The notes beneath the pieces are model-generated. The model was given only the letters and a program-made list of their open reading frames with translations. It ran no database searches and was not told the DNA's origin. The translations under genes were made by a program, and so were the position numbers. Positions 1 to 11,258 of a stretch of 38,700 nt of DNA are shown here, piece after piece. The stretch lies in NCBI GenBank assembly GCA_947632585.1, contig CANRPS010000010.1:1-38700 (forward strand). Direction: 5' to 3'. Position 1 is the first letter of the stretch. Every line of letters starts with the position of its first letter. The DNA comes from an uncultured Clostridia bacterium. Lineage in GTDB: Bacteria; Bacillota; Clostridia; TANB77; CAG-508.

Positions 1-1271
<1,271 letters not shown>

Positions 1272-1275
1272 TTAT

Positions 1276-1990
1276 TTACATTTTTAAAATTTGATTTTTA
1301 TTATTTTCTTCTGCTTTTTTTCTTTTTTCTTCTTGTTTTTTAACTTTCTCTTCTATTTTTTTCTGTCTTTTTTCTTCTTGTTCTATAGCTCTTTGTTTTT
1401 GTTCTTCTTGTTTTTCTATTGCAGCCTTTACTTCTCTGTCATAGCCTACTGCATTGTTTGAGCTTTTTATATATATACCTGTTTGATAAGTCTCTTTTTC
1501 TTCTTTTGGATTATCAGATTGATTTAAATATCTATCTAAAATTTTTCTCTCTTCTTTTATTTCTCCACCCAAATGTAAGTATTTATATCTCCAAATAACA
1601 TGTCTTACATAACTTGAATATTCTTCTTCACTTATTTTGTCATAATTAAATTCAACCTTAAATATATTGTGTACAATTGATATAGTAATATTACTCCATA
1701 ATTTTTGTTCAGTGTCTTTAAAATCTTCTCTTAAGTCTTTTATAGTTTGATATAATATATCAACTGTTTTTAAATATTCAGTTTCATTTATATTAAACTT
1801 TTTAGGAACTTCATATACATTCACTGGTTTTTTCTTAATAATAGCTTTTGGTATATAGTAAAAAAACATTTCTCCTTTTTCTGTTTCACCGGGGTCTATC
1901 TATAATAGAGGCATATAAATATATTTCTTCCCACTTTTCCAATATCAAATCAAATAAACAGGATTGTATCTTTTCATATTTATCTTTCAT
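1276..1990 (-). CDS. YezG-like (DUF600) putative immunity protein, read through a +1 frameshift at CGG (1889-1891); possible earlier ATG at 2011
   Basis: ORF 1276..1869 has KFNINETEY..IKDLREDFKD..LWSNITISI..FKVEFNYD..VIWRYKYL, as in YezG/DUF600 proteins. The missing N-terminus MKDKYEKIQSCLFDLILEKWEEIYLYASIIDRP is in the upstream frame and joins at CCC-CGG-TGA by skipping one C (P-GETEKGEMFFYYIP). Confidence 0.75.
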
Positions 1991-2099
1991 TGTTTTAGTA
2001 GTTCTCAGCATATTTTTTTCAAAGATTAACAATATATAATATTAATCTTTATTCCCCTTTCTTCTTAAAATAAAAGAGAGTTTTAAACAAATTCAAATG

Positions 2100-3632
2100 T
2101 TATTTTTCTATTAAACTTTCTCCTATCATTTCTTTTGGTTTTTCTATTTCCATTAATTCTAATAAAGTTGGTGCTATATCTGCCAATTTTCCTTTTTTTA
2201 ATTTTACATTTTCTCTTTCAGATATTAAAACTAACGGAACCAAATTAGTAGTATGTGCAGTATGTGGTTCTCCTGTCTTATAATCTATCATTTGTTCTGC
2301 ATTTCCATGGTCGGCTGTTATTATTAAATTTGCTTTTTGAGATAAAATACTATCCATTATTTTTCCAATACATGTATCTACAGCTTCAATTGCTTTTATT
2401 GCTGCATCTAGGTTTCCAGTATGTCCTACCATATCAGGATTTGCAAAGTTTAAAATAATACAATTATATTTTTTAGATTCAATTGCTTCTATAACTTTTT
2501 CTGTTACTTCATATGCACTCATTTCAGGTTTCATATCATATGTTTCAACTTTTGGTGATGGTACTAAAATTCTATCTTCTCCTGGATATTGTTTTTCTTC
2601 TCCTCCATTAAAGAAAAATGTAACATGTGCATATTTTTCTGTTTCAGCAATCCTTAGTTGTTTTCCATTATTCTTACTTACAATTTCTCCTAATGTATTT
2701 TTAATTAATTCTTTCTTAAATGCAATATCTACATTTGGCATTGTATCATCATAACTTGTAAAACATACAAAGTCTAAATTTAATTTTTTTGTTTCAAATT
2801 CTTTAAAGTTTTTATCTACTAATGCTCGAGTTATTTGTCTTGCTCTATCTGGTCTAAAATTGAAAAATATTACAGAATCTTTATTATCTATAGTTGCAAT
2901 TGGTTTTATACCATTTGTTATAACTATTGGTTCAACGAATTCATCAAATACTTCTTTTTGATAAGAATTTTCGATTGCACTTATACTTGAAATTTCTTTT
3001 ACTCCTTCTCCGTTTACCATTGCATCATAGGCTTTTTTTATTCTTTCCCATCTTTTATCTCTATCCATGCTATAAAATCTTCCAGATATAGTTGCAATTT
3101 TTCCAATTCCTTTTTCTTTCATTTTTTCTTCAAGTTCTAATATATAATTTTCGGCAGAAGCTGGTGGTGTATCTCTTCCATCTAAAAAGCAGTGTACATA
3201 TACATCTTCAAGACCTTTTCTTTTTGCCATTTCTAATAGTCCATATAAATGTCTATTATGGCTATGAACTCCACCATCTGATAATAACCCCAAGATATGA
3301 AGTTTAGAATGGTTCTTTTTACAATTTTCCATTGCTTTTACCAATGCTTTATTTGTAAAAAAATCACCATCAGTAATTGATTTCGTTATTCTTGTTAATT
3401 CTTGATATACTATTCTTCCTGCTCCAATATTAGTATGTCCAACTTCAGAATTTCCCATTTGTCCATCTGGTAATCCTACAGCTAATCCACTTGCCTCTAT
3501 TTTGGTCGTAGGATATTTTTTCATAAGTTTATCAAGATTAGGTGTTTTGGCAAGTTTTACTGCATTTCCTTTTGTTTCTGCATTTTCTCCAAATCCATCT
3601 AATATCATTAGCATTGTTAGTTTGTCTTTCAT
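2100..3632 (-). CDS. gpmI: 2,3-bisphosphoglycerate-independent phosphoglycerate mutase
   Basis: [59 protein letters not shown] motifs; start assigned at MKDKLTMLM. Confidence 0.97.
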   Translation of the reverse strand: MKDKLTMLMILDGFGENAETKGNAVKLAKTPNLDKLMKKYPTTKIEASGLAVGLPDGQMGNSEVGHTNIGAGRIVYQELTRITKSITDGDFFTNKALVKAMENCKKNHSKLHILGLLSDGGVHSHNRHLYGLLEMAKRKGLEDVYVHCFLDGRDTPPASAENYILELEEKMKEKGIGKIATISGRFYSMDRDKRWERIKKAYDAMVNGEGVKEISSISAIENSYQKEVFDEFVEPIVITNGIKPIATIDNKDSVIFFNFRPDRARQITRALVDKNFKEFETKKLNLDFVCFTSYDDTMPNVDIAFKKELIKNTLGEIVSKNNGKQLRIAETEKYAHVTFFFNGGEEKQYPGEDRILVPSPKVETYDMKPEMSAYEVTEKVIEAIESKKYNCIILNFANPDMVGHTGNLDAAIKAIEAVDTCIGKIMDSILSQKANLIITADHGNAEQMIDYKTGEPHTAHTTNLVPLVLISERENVKLKKGKLADIAPTLLELMEIEKPKEMIGESLIEK

Positions 3633-3674
3633 TGTTTTCCCATCCTTTTCTACATACAATTTAAAGTCTTATTT

Positions 3675-4424
3675 TTATTTATAGTTTACGATTTTGCCAA
3701 ATTCGTTTGCTTCTAGGCTTGCTCCGCCAACTAATCCTCCATCAATATTTGGCTCATCAAATAATTCTTTACTATTTGATGATTTTACGCTTCCTCCGTA
3801 TTGTATAATAATTTCTTCAGATATGTCTTTACCATAAATTTCAGATATTTTTTCTCTTATTTTTTCACAAGCTTCATTTGCATCTGCACTTGTTGCAGTT
3901 TTACCTGTTCCAATTGCCCAAATAGGTTCATAGGCAATTATTGTGTTTTTTACTTGATCTTTTGTTAATCCTTCTAATGCTTTTTCAGTTTGTGATGTAA
4001 TTATTTGAAAAGCTTTTCCCGACTCTCTTTCGTCTAAGGTTTCTCCAACACAAACTATTGGTTTTAATCCAACTTCAAAAGCTGCTTTTAATTTTTTATT
4101 TACAGATTCATCTGTTTCATTAAAATATTGTCTTCTTTCTGAATGCCCAATTATTACATATTCTACATTTATACATTTTAACATATCAGGTGAAATTTCG
4201 CCTGTAAAAGCTCCTTTTTTTTCAAAATGCATATTTTGTGCACCAATTTTTATATTTGTTCCTTGAACTCCCATCAAAGCATAAAATAAATCTGTATAAG
4301 GAACACATAATATCACTTCATTTTTAGTATCTTTTACAAGTGGTGCTAATTCCTCAATAAATTTCATAGTTTCATTAGGAAGCATATTCATTTTCCAATT
4401 TCCTGCAATTACTTTTCTTCGCAT
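3675..4424 (-). CDS. tpiA: Triosephosphate isomerase
   Basis: RKVIAGNWKMN, IIGHSERRQYF, AYEPIWAIGTGKTA, YGGSVKSSN. Confidence 0.98.
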   Translation of the reverse strand: MRRKVIAGNWKMNMLPNETMKFIEELAPLVKDTKNEVILCVPYTDLFYALMGVQGTNIKIGAQNMHFEKKGAFTGEISPDMLKCINVEYVIIGHSERRQYFNETDESVNKKLKAAFEVGLKPIVCVGETLDERESGKAFQIITSQTEKALEGLTKDQVKNTIIAYEPIWAIGTGKTATSADANEACEKIREKISEIYGKDISEEIIIQYGGSVKSSNSKELFDEPNIDGGLVGGASLEANEFGKIVNYK

Positions 4425-4452
4425 ACTATTCCTCCTTGCTTTCTATCTTAAA

Positions 4453-5637
4453 TTATTTATCTTGAAGAGCTTCAATTCCTGGCAATTTTTTTCCTTCTAA
4501 AAATTCAAGAGATGCTCCTCCACCTGTTGAAATATGTGTGAATTTATCTGCTAGACCTGATTTTTCAACTGCAGCTGCAGAATCTCCTCCTCCTATTATT
4601 TTAACAGCATCAATTTCTGATAAAATCTTAGCAATACTATTTGTTCCTGTTGCAAATTGTTCAAATTCAAATAAACCTAATGGTCCATTCCAAACTATAG
4701 TCTTTGCTTTTTTTAGTTCTTCTGAATATAATTTAATTGTTTCTGGTCCTATATCAAAACCTTCCCATCCAGCTGGAATTTCTGAACTCAAAACAGTTTT
4801 ACTTTCTGTATTTTCATCAAATTCTTTTCCTACTTTTGTATCAACAGGAAGCATGAATTTTACATTTTTTTCTTTTGCTTTTTCCATTATTTCTTTTGCT
4901 AAATCAAGTTTATCCAATTCACAAATTGAATTTCCAACTTCATATCCCATTGCTTTGAAAAATGTATATGCCATTGCTCCACCTATTAATAGAGTGTCAA
5001 CTTTTTCAATTAAATTTTCTATAACACCTATTTTATCGGATACTTTTTTTCCTCCTAATATTGCCATAAAAGGTCTTTCTGGATTTGTAATAGCTTCTCC
5101 TAAAAATTTTAACTCTTTTTCAATCAAAAATCCAGAAACAGCTGGTAAATACTTTGTTACTCCTTCTGTTGATGCATGTGCTCTATGTGCTGTTCCAAAA
5201 GCATCATTAACAAATATTTCTCCAAATGATGCAAGCTCTTTTGCAAATTCAGGATCATTATCTGTTTCTTCTCTATGGAATCTTAAATTTTCAAGAAGAA
5301 GTATATCTCCATTTTTTAAATTTTCAGCTTTGGCTTTAGCATCTTCTCCTATTACATCTTCTGCCATTATAACTTCTTTATTAAGTAATATTGATAGTTC
5401 TTTTGCAACAGGTTTTAAAGAAAACTCTTTCTTTACTTCTCCCTTAGGTCTTCCTAAATGTGAACATAATACAACTTTACAATTATTTTCTAACAAATAT
5501 TTAATTGTAGGTATTGCTGCTACTATTCTTGTATTATCTGTGATATTTTGATTTTCGTCCATAGGAACATTAAAATCACATCTAACTAATACCTTTTTTC
5601 CTTTTAAATCTATATCTTTTATGGTTTTTTTACTCAT
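4453..5637 (-). CDS. pgk: Phosphoglycerate kinase
   Basis: [60 protein letters not shown]. Confidence 0.98.
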   Translation of the reverse strand: MSKKTIKDIDLKGKKVLVRCDFNVPMDENQNITDNTRIVAAIPTIKYLLENNCKVVLCSHLGRPKGEVKKEFSLKPVAKELSILLNKEVIMAEDVIGEDAKAKAENLKNGDILLLENLRFHREETDNDPEFAKELASFGEIFVNDAFGTAHRAHASTEGVTKYLPAVSGFLIEKELKFLGEAITNPERPFMAILGGKKVSDKIGVIENLIEKVDTLLIGGAMAYTFFKAMGYEVGNSICELDKLDLAKEIMEKAKEKNVKFMLPVDTKVGKEFDENTESKTVLSSEIPAGWEGFDIGPETIKLYSEELKKAKTIVWNGPLGLFEFEQFATGTNSIAKILSEIDAVKIIGGGDSAAAVEKSGLADKFTHISTGGGASLEFLEGKKLPGIEALQDK

Positions 5638-5680
5638 AAATCTTATCCTTTCTTTTATTATATCATTTAGACAATAATGC

Positions 5681-5707
5681 AGGTGGCAAAGTCATTCCGC
5701 CACCTTT
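5681..5707. terminator. Stem-loop between gapA and pgk (AGGTGGC...GCCACCT)
   Basis: 7-bp inverted repeat. No T-run on the minus side, so more likely a processing/stabilising hairpin than a full terminator of gapA. Confidence 0.5.
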
Positions 5708-5717
5708 TATTTTTATT

Positions 5718-6734
5718 TTATCCTAATTCTGCAAAATATTTAATTGTTCTAACCATTTGGCTTGTATAAGAATTTTCATTATCATACCAAGATACAACTT
5801 GAACTTGATATAAGTCATCTCCCAAAGGCATAACCATTGTTTGTGTACTATCAAATAATGAACCATATCTCATACCAATAACATCTGAAGATACTAGTAA
5901 TTCATCAGTATATCCAAATGATTCACTTGATTCTGATTTCATTGCAGCATTTATGCTATCTATAGTTATATCTTTTCCTTTTACTACAGCAGTCAATATT
6001 GTTGTTGAACCAGTTGGAACTGGAACACGTTGAGCAGATCCTATTAATTTTCCATTTAATTCTGGAATAACTAATCCAATTGCTTTAGCAGCTCCTGTTG
6101 AATTTGGAACTATATTTATTGCTGCAGCTCTTGCTCTTCTTAAGTCTCCTTTTCTATGTGGTCCATCAAGTATCATTTGATCACCAGTATAAGCATGTAT
6201 TGTTGACATTATTCCTGATTGTATTGGTGCATGATCATTAAGAGCTTTTGCCATTGGTGCTAAACAATTTGTTGTACATGAAGCAGCAGATATTATTCTA
6301 TCTTCTGGTTTTAATGTTTTTTCATTTACACCATAAACTATTGTAGGTAAATCATTTCCAGCAGGTGCTGAAATAACAACTCTTTTTGCTCCAGCATTTA
6401 TATGTGCACTTGCCTTTTCTTTAGATGTATAAAAACCTGTACACTCTAATACAACATCTACACCTATTTGTCCCCATGGTAAGTTTTCTGCTTTAGCTTC
6501 TGCATATATTTTTATTTCTTTTCCATCTACAATAATAGAATCTTCTCCTGCGACTACTGTATCTGCTTTTTCATATCTTCCTTGTGCTGAATCATATTTT
6601 AATAAATGTGCAAGCATTTTAGGGCTTGTTAAATCATTTATTGCTACTATCTCATATCCTTCTGTTCCAAACATTTGTCTAAATGCAAGACGACCTATGC
6701 GTCCAAAACCATTAATGGCTACTTTTACTGACAT
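5718..6734 (-). CDS. gapA: Glyceraldehyde-3-phosphate dehydrogenase, type I
   Basis: [50 protein letters not shown]. Confidence 0.98.
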   Translation of the reverse strand: MSVKVAINGFGRIGRLAFRQMFGTEGYEIVAINDLTSPKMLAHLLKYDSAQGRYEKADTVVAGEDSIIVDGKEIKIYAEAKAENLPWGQIGVDVVLECTGFYTSKEKASAHINAGAKRVVISAPAGNDLPTIVYGVNEKTLKPEDRIISAASCTTNCLAPMAKALNDHAPIQSGIMSTIHAYTGDQMILDGPHRKGDLRRARAAAINIVPNSTGAAKAIGLVIPELNGKLIGSAQRVPVPTGSTTILTAVVKGKDITIDSINAAMKSESSESFGYTDELLVSSDVIGMRYGSLFDSTQTMVMPLGDDLYQVQVVSWYDNENSYTSQMVRTIKYFAELG

Positions 6735-6890
6735 AATAAATTCCTCCTTTATAAATCAAGCTTTTTCAATTGTTATTTTGTCCCTATTGGAACAAGTTTA
6801 TTCTATAACATCTATTAAAATATTGCAATAGTTTTATTATAAATTTTTATATATTTGGTTAAACAAATAGTATCATATATTGATGTATGT

Positions 6891-6919
6891 TTGATTAATT
6901 ATACATAATATGATATAAT
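6891..6919 (+). promoter_or_regulatory. Sigma-A-like promoter TTGATT-N17-TATAAT (TGA-TATAAT extended -10)
   Basis: -35 at 6891-6896, -10 at 6914-6919, upstream of the 7056 ORF. Confidence 0.7.
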
Positions 6920-6949
6920 TAAATTATAGGAAAATTCCGCTACAGGTTT

Positions 6950-6981
6950 GTTCCTAAAATTCACTAATTAGTGAGAGGAAC
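6950..6981 (+). promoter_or_regulatory. Structured 5' leader hairpin of the 7056 ORF
   Basis: GTTCCT(6950-6955)/AGGAAC(6976-6981) enclosing the palindrome TCACTAATTAGTGA (6961-6974), within a roughly 130-nt leader. Confidence 0.5.
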
Positions 6982-7055
6982 TTAATCCCCTTGCTTTTTA
7001 GTTTTACAGATATAGTCACTTTTCACACACCAATAAAAGTAAAGGAGAGATCAAA

Positions 7056-7442
7056 ATGATCAAAGCGTTAGGTCGGCTCATGGGTAGGTTTTCTCTTTGG
7101 CTCGGTGCCATGGGAATCTGCATTCTAGTTGTTGGACTGAACTTCTCTGACAGCATCGTTGAAATCTTTGTGGGTATGCACATCATACTTGCCTTGATTA
7201 TGACGACGAAGAACTTTCTTGGTGGGATTAGTCTTGAAGAAGGACATCCTTTCAAGAACTTGGGCAACGCGTATGTTTCGTTGTTCAAGAGCCTCGCTCC
7301 GATGGTTCGTCCGATTTGTGCACTAGTCGCATCAATGATCCTGACGAATCTGTTCTCGCAGTTTTCGTTCAAGACCACATACCTAGTTGCATCAGCTCTA
7401 GTATGCTTAATCCCTTCCCCGAAGAAAAAGGAGCCTGCTTGA
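7056..7442 (+). CDS. Small hydrophobic membrane protein of unknown function in a higher-G+C island; in-frame CGG at codon 7
   Basis: SD aaaggag at 7041-7047, own upstream promoter, downstream terminator; 128 aa with several predicted TM segments; codon usage (ATC, CTC, GCG, TCG, CCG, ACG) unlike neighbours. Confidence 0.7.
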   Translation: MIKALGRLMGRFSLWLGAMGICILVVGLNFSDSIVEIFVGMHIILALIMTTKNFLGGISLEEGHPFKNLGNAYVSLFKSLAPMVRPICALVASMILTNLFSQFSFKTTYLVASALVCLIPSPKKKEPA

Positions 7443-7454
7443 GTTACTCCCAAC

Positions 7455-7488
7455 AAAATTCCTCGCCAAAAGTGGGGAATTTTTTTAT
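7455..7488 (+). terminator. Rho-independent terminator after the 7056 ORF
   Basis: AAAATTCC...GGAATTTTTTT stem-loop just downstream of the ORF stop. Confidence 0.65.
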
Positions 7489-7511
7489 TAATATTTATAA
7501 AAAGGAAAAAT

Positions 7512-7540
7512 TTGACATTTTCCTTTTAAAATGCTATAAT
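7512..7540 (+). promoter_or_regulatory. Consensus promoter TTGACA-N17-TATAAT
   Basis: -35 at 7512-7517, -10 at 7535-7540, exact consensus hexamers; no ORF follows. Confidence 0.8.
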
Positions 7541-7546
7541 AATAAG

Positions 7547-7628
7547 ACAGCCGCTTTAAACAGCGGATTACATATAGTGCCTATGGCACAAAATGGGAGC
7601 ATTCATTGAATGCTCCCTCCTTTATTTT
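7547..7628 (+). ncRNA. Candidate small RNA with three tandem stem-loops, the last terminator-like
   Basis: Hairpins CCGCT-TTAAAC-AGCGG (7551-7566), GTGCC-TAT-GGCAC (7577-7589), GGGAGCATTC-ATT-GAATGCTCCC (7595-7617), then TCCTTTATTTT. Confidence 0.55.
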
Positions 7629-8374
7629 ATATTTCTTCTTTTAACCATAATATCCCCAAAAAGCTCATCTTGGCTTGTTTCGACTTTATCTCTTTTAGAT
7701 AATTCCAAAAGTCCAGAAAAAGCTGTTACTACTTCTTGTTTATTATGTTTTTGAATAGAAAACAATTTATTAAATACAAAACTTTTTTTTCTGATTAATT
7801 CCTTAAATATTTCTTTTACTTTTGAAATTACTGTATAAGTATCTGTAATTGCAATTTTTTCAATATTTTTAGCCTGTTCATTTACTTTTTGTTGATTTTT
7901 ATTCCACAAATTTTCATATAATTTAGGTATTATATTTTGCTCATATTTATCTTCTAACTCTTGTTTTGGAAGTTCTATATTTTGTGGACTTTTAAAAAAC
8001 CTATTAGAATATATTTCAAAGTTTTGTTTTAATTTTATTGTTATATCTTTATATTTTTTGTATTCTATAATTCTTCTAATAAGTTCATCTTCTGATAGTT
8101 CTTCATCATCTTCTTCATTCGTTGGAAGAAGTTTTTTTGATTTTAAAAAAAGAAGAAATGATGCCATACTTACAAATTCACTTGCTAATTCTAAGTCAAG
8201 TTCTTCTGCTTTTTTTAAATATTCTAAATATTGATCTGTTATTAAATCTAATTTAATGTCATATATATTCATTTTATTTTTTTCAATTAGCTTACATAGC
8301 AAATCTAAAGGCCCTTCAAAATTGTCTAATTTAATTGAATACTTATCAGTTTTTAATGATAAAATATTTGGCAT
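7622..8374 (-). CDS. scpA: Segregation and condensation protein A
   Basis: YSIKLDNFEGPLDLLCKLIEKNKMNIYDIKLDLITDQYLEYL, ASEFVSMASFLLFLKSKKLLP, C-terminal FSGLLELSKRD. Confidence 0.93.
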   Translation of the reverse strand: MPNILSLKTDKYSIKLDNFEGPLDLLCKLIEKNKMNIYDIKLDLITDQYLEYLKKAEELDLELASEFVSMASFLLFLKSKKLLPTNEEDDEELSEDELIRRIIEYKKYKDITIKLKQNFEIYSNRFFKSPQNIELPKQELEDKYEQNIIPKLYENLWNKNQQKVNEQAKNIEKIAITDTYTVISKVKEIFKELIRKKSFVFNKLFSIQKHNKQEVVTAFSGLLELSKRDKVETSQDELFGDIMVKRRNIK

Positions 8375-8395
8375 CTTCTTCTCCTTTTTGTTATT

Positions 8396-10540
8396 TTATC
8401 CTTCAGTTGTTTTATCTTCTTGTTTAACATCTGATTTTTTTTCTTTTAATTCATTCATAGTTAAATTTATTCTACCTTGCTCATCAATTTCAGTTACTTT
8501 TACTGTAACTTTTTCTCCAATAGATAAATAATCTTCTACTCTTCTTATATGTTCTTTAGCTATTTTTGATATATGAAGTAGTCCTTCTTTTCCATTACCT
8601 AAATCTACAAAAGCACCAAATGAAGTAATTCTTGTTATAGATCCATAGTAAATTCCTCCAACTTCGATTTCACGTACTATATCTTCAATCATGTCTAAAG
8701 CTTCATAAGCTTTTTCGCTATTTTGTCCATAAATATATACTTGTCCATCTTCTTCTATATCAATTTTTACACCTGTTTCTTCAATTATTTTATTTATAAC
8801 TTTTCCACCAGTTCCTATAACGTCTTTTATTTTGTCTACTTTAATCTTTGTTGTTATTATTTTTGGCGCATATTCAGATATTTCATCTCTTGGTTTAGAA
8901 ATTTGAGGTAACATTATATCATTTAATATATATAAACGTGCTTTATGTGTTCTTTCAAATGCTTCTTTTATTATATCATAAGATAATCCATCCACCTTAA
9001 TATCAACTTGTATAGCTGTAATTCCTTTTTCTGTTCCTCCAACTTTAAAATCCATATCTCCAAAAAAATCTTCAATTCCTTGTATATCTGTCATCATAAC
9101 ATAATTTTCTGGATTTTCAGGATCTGTTACTAAACCTGTAGAAATACCTGCAACAGGTCTTTTTATAGGTACACCAGCATCCATTAATGATAGTGTACTT
9201 GCACATATACTTCCTTGTGAAGTTGATCCATTTGAAGAAAGTATTTCTGATACAACTCTTATTGAATAAGGAAATTCTTCTACAGATGGAAGTACAGGAA
9301 CTAATGCTTTTTCAGCTAATGCTCCATGTCCTATTTCACGTCTTCCAGGTCCACGAGATGTTCTTGCTTCTCCAACTGAATATGGTGGGAAATTATATTG
9401 GTGCATATATCTTTTAGTTGTTTCTGTATCTATTCCGTCCAATTCTTGTTCTTCACTTATCATTCCAAGTGTTGTAATAGACATTACTTGTGTTAATCCT
9501 CTTGTAAATAAACTACTTCCATGAACTCTTGGAATTATACCAACTTCACATGAAAGTGGTCTTATTTCATCTAATGCTCTTCCATCAACACGTTTATGTT
9601 CATAGAAAATCATATCTCTAACAACTTTTTTCTCTAATTTGTATAAAGCTTCGCCAATGTCTACTTTGCTCTCTTCTAATTTTTCTTCACCAAAAGCTTC
9701 TTTATATGATTCCATTACTTTTTCAGTTAATTTTTCGATATTTTCATCTCTTATTTGTTTATCTTTTTCTGTGACAGCTATTTTCATTTCTTCTTTAAAA
9801 TTTTGATCTAAATAATCGTAGATTTCAGGAATTACTGCAAATGATTTGTATTCAAATTTTGGCTTTCCAATTTCATCTTTTATTTTTGAAATAAATTCAC
9901 ACAATTTTTTAATTTCTACATGAGCTACTTTTATTGCTTCAAGCATTTTTTCATCTGATATTTCATTAGCACCTGCTTCTATCATTGCTATTTTATCATG
10001 TGTTCCCGCAACTAATAAATTCAAATCACTTATTTTTCTTTGTTCTTCTGTAGGATTTATTATTATTTCATCATTTACCAATCCTACATTTACAGCAGCA
10101 GTTGGTCCTCCAAAAGGTATATCTGAAATTGATAATGCACATGATGCGCCTATCATTGCAGCTACTTCTGGTGAATTATCTTGATCAACTGAAAGAACTG
10201 TTGCTATTACTACGACATCATTTCTAAAATCTTTTGGAAATAATGGTCTTAAAGGTCTATCAATTGCTCTTGATGTTAATATCGCTTTATCAGCTGGTTT
10301 TCCTTCTCTTTTTGTATAAGATCCTGGTATTTTACCTACAGAATATAGTTTTTCCTCGTAATCAACTGATAGTGGAAAAAAGTCTATTCCTTCCTTAGGT
10401 TCTTTTGATGCAGTTACATTTACCATAACTGTTGTATCACCATATCTTACCAATACACTTCCATTACTTAAAGCTGCCATTTTTCCTGTTTCAATACTTA
10501 ATTTTCTTCCTGCTAGTTCTGTTTCATAAACTTTAAACAT
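8396..10540 (-). CDS. pnp: Polyribonucleotide nucleotidyltransferase (PNPase)
   Basis: Two RNase PH domains, TSRAIDRPLRPLFP, GPGRREIGHGALAEKAL, KH (IGTGGKVINKIIEETG) and S1 domains. Confidence 0.98.
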   Translation of the reverse strand: MFKVYETELAGRKLSIETGKMAALSNGSVLVRYGDTTVMVNVTASKEPKEGIDFFPLSVDYEEKLYSVGKIPGSYTKREGKPADKAILTSRAIDRPLRPLFPKDFRNDVVVIATVLSVDQDNSPEVAAMIGASCALSISDIPFGGPTAAVNVGLVNDEIIINPTEEQRKISDLNLLVAGTHDKIAMIEAGANEISDEKMLEAIKVAHVEIKKLCEFISKIKDEIGKPKFEYKSFAVIPEIYDYLDQNFKEEMKIAVTEKDKQIRDENIEKLTEKVMESYKEAFGEEKLEESKVDIGEALYKLEKKVVRDMIFYEHKRVDGRALDEIRPLSCEVGIIPRVHGSSLFTRGLTQVMSITTLGMISEEQELDGIDTETTKRYMHQYNFPPYSVGEARTSRGPGRREIGHGALAEKALVPVLPSVEEFPYSIRVVSEILSSNGSTSQGSICASTLSLMDAGVPIKRPVAGISTGLVTDPENPENYVMMTDIQGIEDFFGDMDFKVGGTEKGITAIQVDIKVDGLSYDIIKEAFERTHKARLYILNDIMLPQISKPRDEISEYAPKIITTKIKVDKIKDVIGTGGKVINKIIEETGVKIDIEEDGQVYIYGQNSEKAYEALDMIEDIVREIEVGGIYYGSITRITSFGAFVDLGNGKEGLLHISKIAKEHIRRVEDYLSIGEKVTVKVTEIDEQGRINLTMNELKEKKSDVKQEDKTTEG

Positions 10541-10574
10541 AATTTTCTCCTTTTTATATTAGACTTTAAAAATA

Positions 10575-10597
10575 GGGGGCAAATTATATGTGCCCCC
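10575..10597. terminator. rpsO-pnp intergenic stem-loop (GGGGGCA...TGCCCCC)
   Basis: Perfect 7-bp G/C-rich hairpin followed on the minus strand by CTATTTTTAA; attenuator or processing site. Confidence 0.55.
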
Positions 10598-10604
10598 GGT
10601 TTTT

Positions 10605-10871
10605 TTATTTTCTTAATTCTAATTTTTCAACTATTTCTCTGTATCTATTGATATCCTTTTTAGCTAAATAGTTTAATAAATTTCTTCTTTTACCAACCAT
10701 TTTTAATAGTCCTCTTCTTGAGTGGTTATCTTTTTTATGAACTTTTAAATGCTCTGTAAGTTCATTAATCCTTTTAGTTAAAAGAGCTATTTGAACTTCT
10801 GGTGATCCAGTATCATTTTCTCCTCTTTTATACTTTCCAATAATTTCATTTTTAGTTTCTTTTGAAATCAT
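10605..10871 (-). CDS. rpsO: 30S ribosomal protein S15
   Basis: [49 protein letters not shown]. Confidence 0.98.
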   Translation of the reverse strand: MISKETKNEIIGKYKRGENDTGSPEVQIALLTKRINELTEHLKVHKKDNHSRRGLLKMVGKRRNLLNYLAKKDINRYREIVEKLELRK

Positions 10872-11112
10872 CTTTACACCTCCTATATTTTTGCACCTTA
10901 AACTGAGTTAAATTCGGGTGTTTTGTTAATTAACTAAGTTCAAGGAAAACTTTAATATTAATATTTTACTACACAAATGGTTATTTTGCAAGTGTTTTCT
11001 TTAAAAAAGTATAATTTTGTTTTAATAATTTTATATAAATTATTAAATTTTAATATTTATTATTCTTTTTGTTGCTTTTTTCTATACTTTAATATATAAT
11101 ATTTAAGGTTTT

Positions 11113-11188
11113 GCTTTCATAGCTCAGTAGGTAGAGCGCAGCCATGGTAAGGCTGAGGTCATGAGTTCGATTCTCATTGGAAGCTCCA
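11113..11188 (+). tRNA. tRNA-Thr (anticodon GGT), CCA encoded
   Basis: Cloverleaf GCTTTCA...TGGAAGC; D-arm GCTC/GAGC; anticodon arm CAGCC-ATGGTAA-GGCTG; T-arm with GTTCGATTC; 3' TCCA. Confidence 0.95.
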
Positions 11189-11216
11189 TTTTATATTTTA
11201 ATAAAATTTTACACAT

Positions 11217-11256
11217 AAAAATACCTACAAGAAATTAATTTCTTGTAGGTATTTTT
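11217..11256. terminator. Perfect 40-nt palindromic bidirectional terminator
   Basis: AAAAATACCTACAAGAAATT|AATTTCTTGTAGGTATTTTT; lies between tRNA-Thr (+) and the convergent 11259..11597 ORF (-). Confidence 0.85.
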
Positions 11257-11258
11257 GA

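Noticed and set aside
4538-5551. 337-aa plus-strand ORF opposite pgk
   Set aside because: Antisense to a clearly recognised gene; Ser/Phe-rich composition is typical of a reverse-complemented AT-rich CDS. Same reasoning applies to antisense ORFs over gpmI, pnp, argS, trpS, PBP, recD2, TPR gene, ppaC and others.
7016-7456. 146-aa minus-strand ORF over the 7056 gene
   Set aside because: The plus strand has promoter, SD, terminator and a plausible membrane protein; the minus ORF has none of these and overlaps it fully.
7316-7609. 97-aa plus ORF overlapping the end of the 7056 gene, its terminator and the sRNA promoter
   Set aside because: Runs through a terminator and promoter; no SD; low-quality composition.
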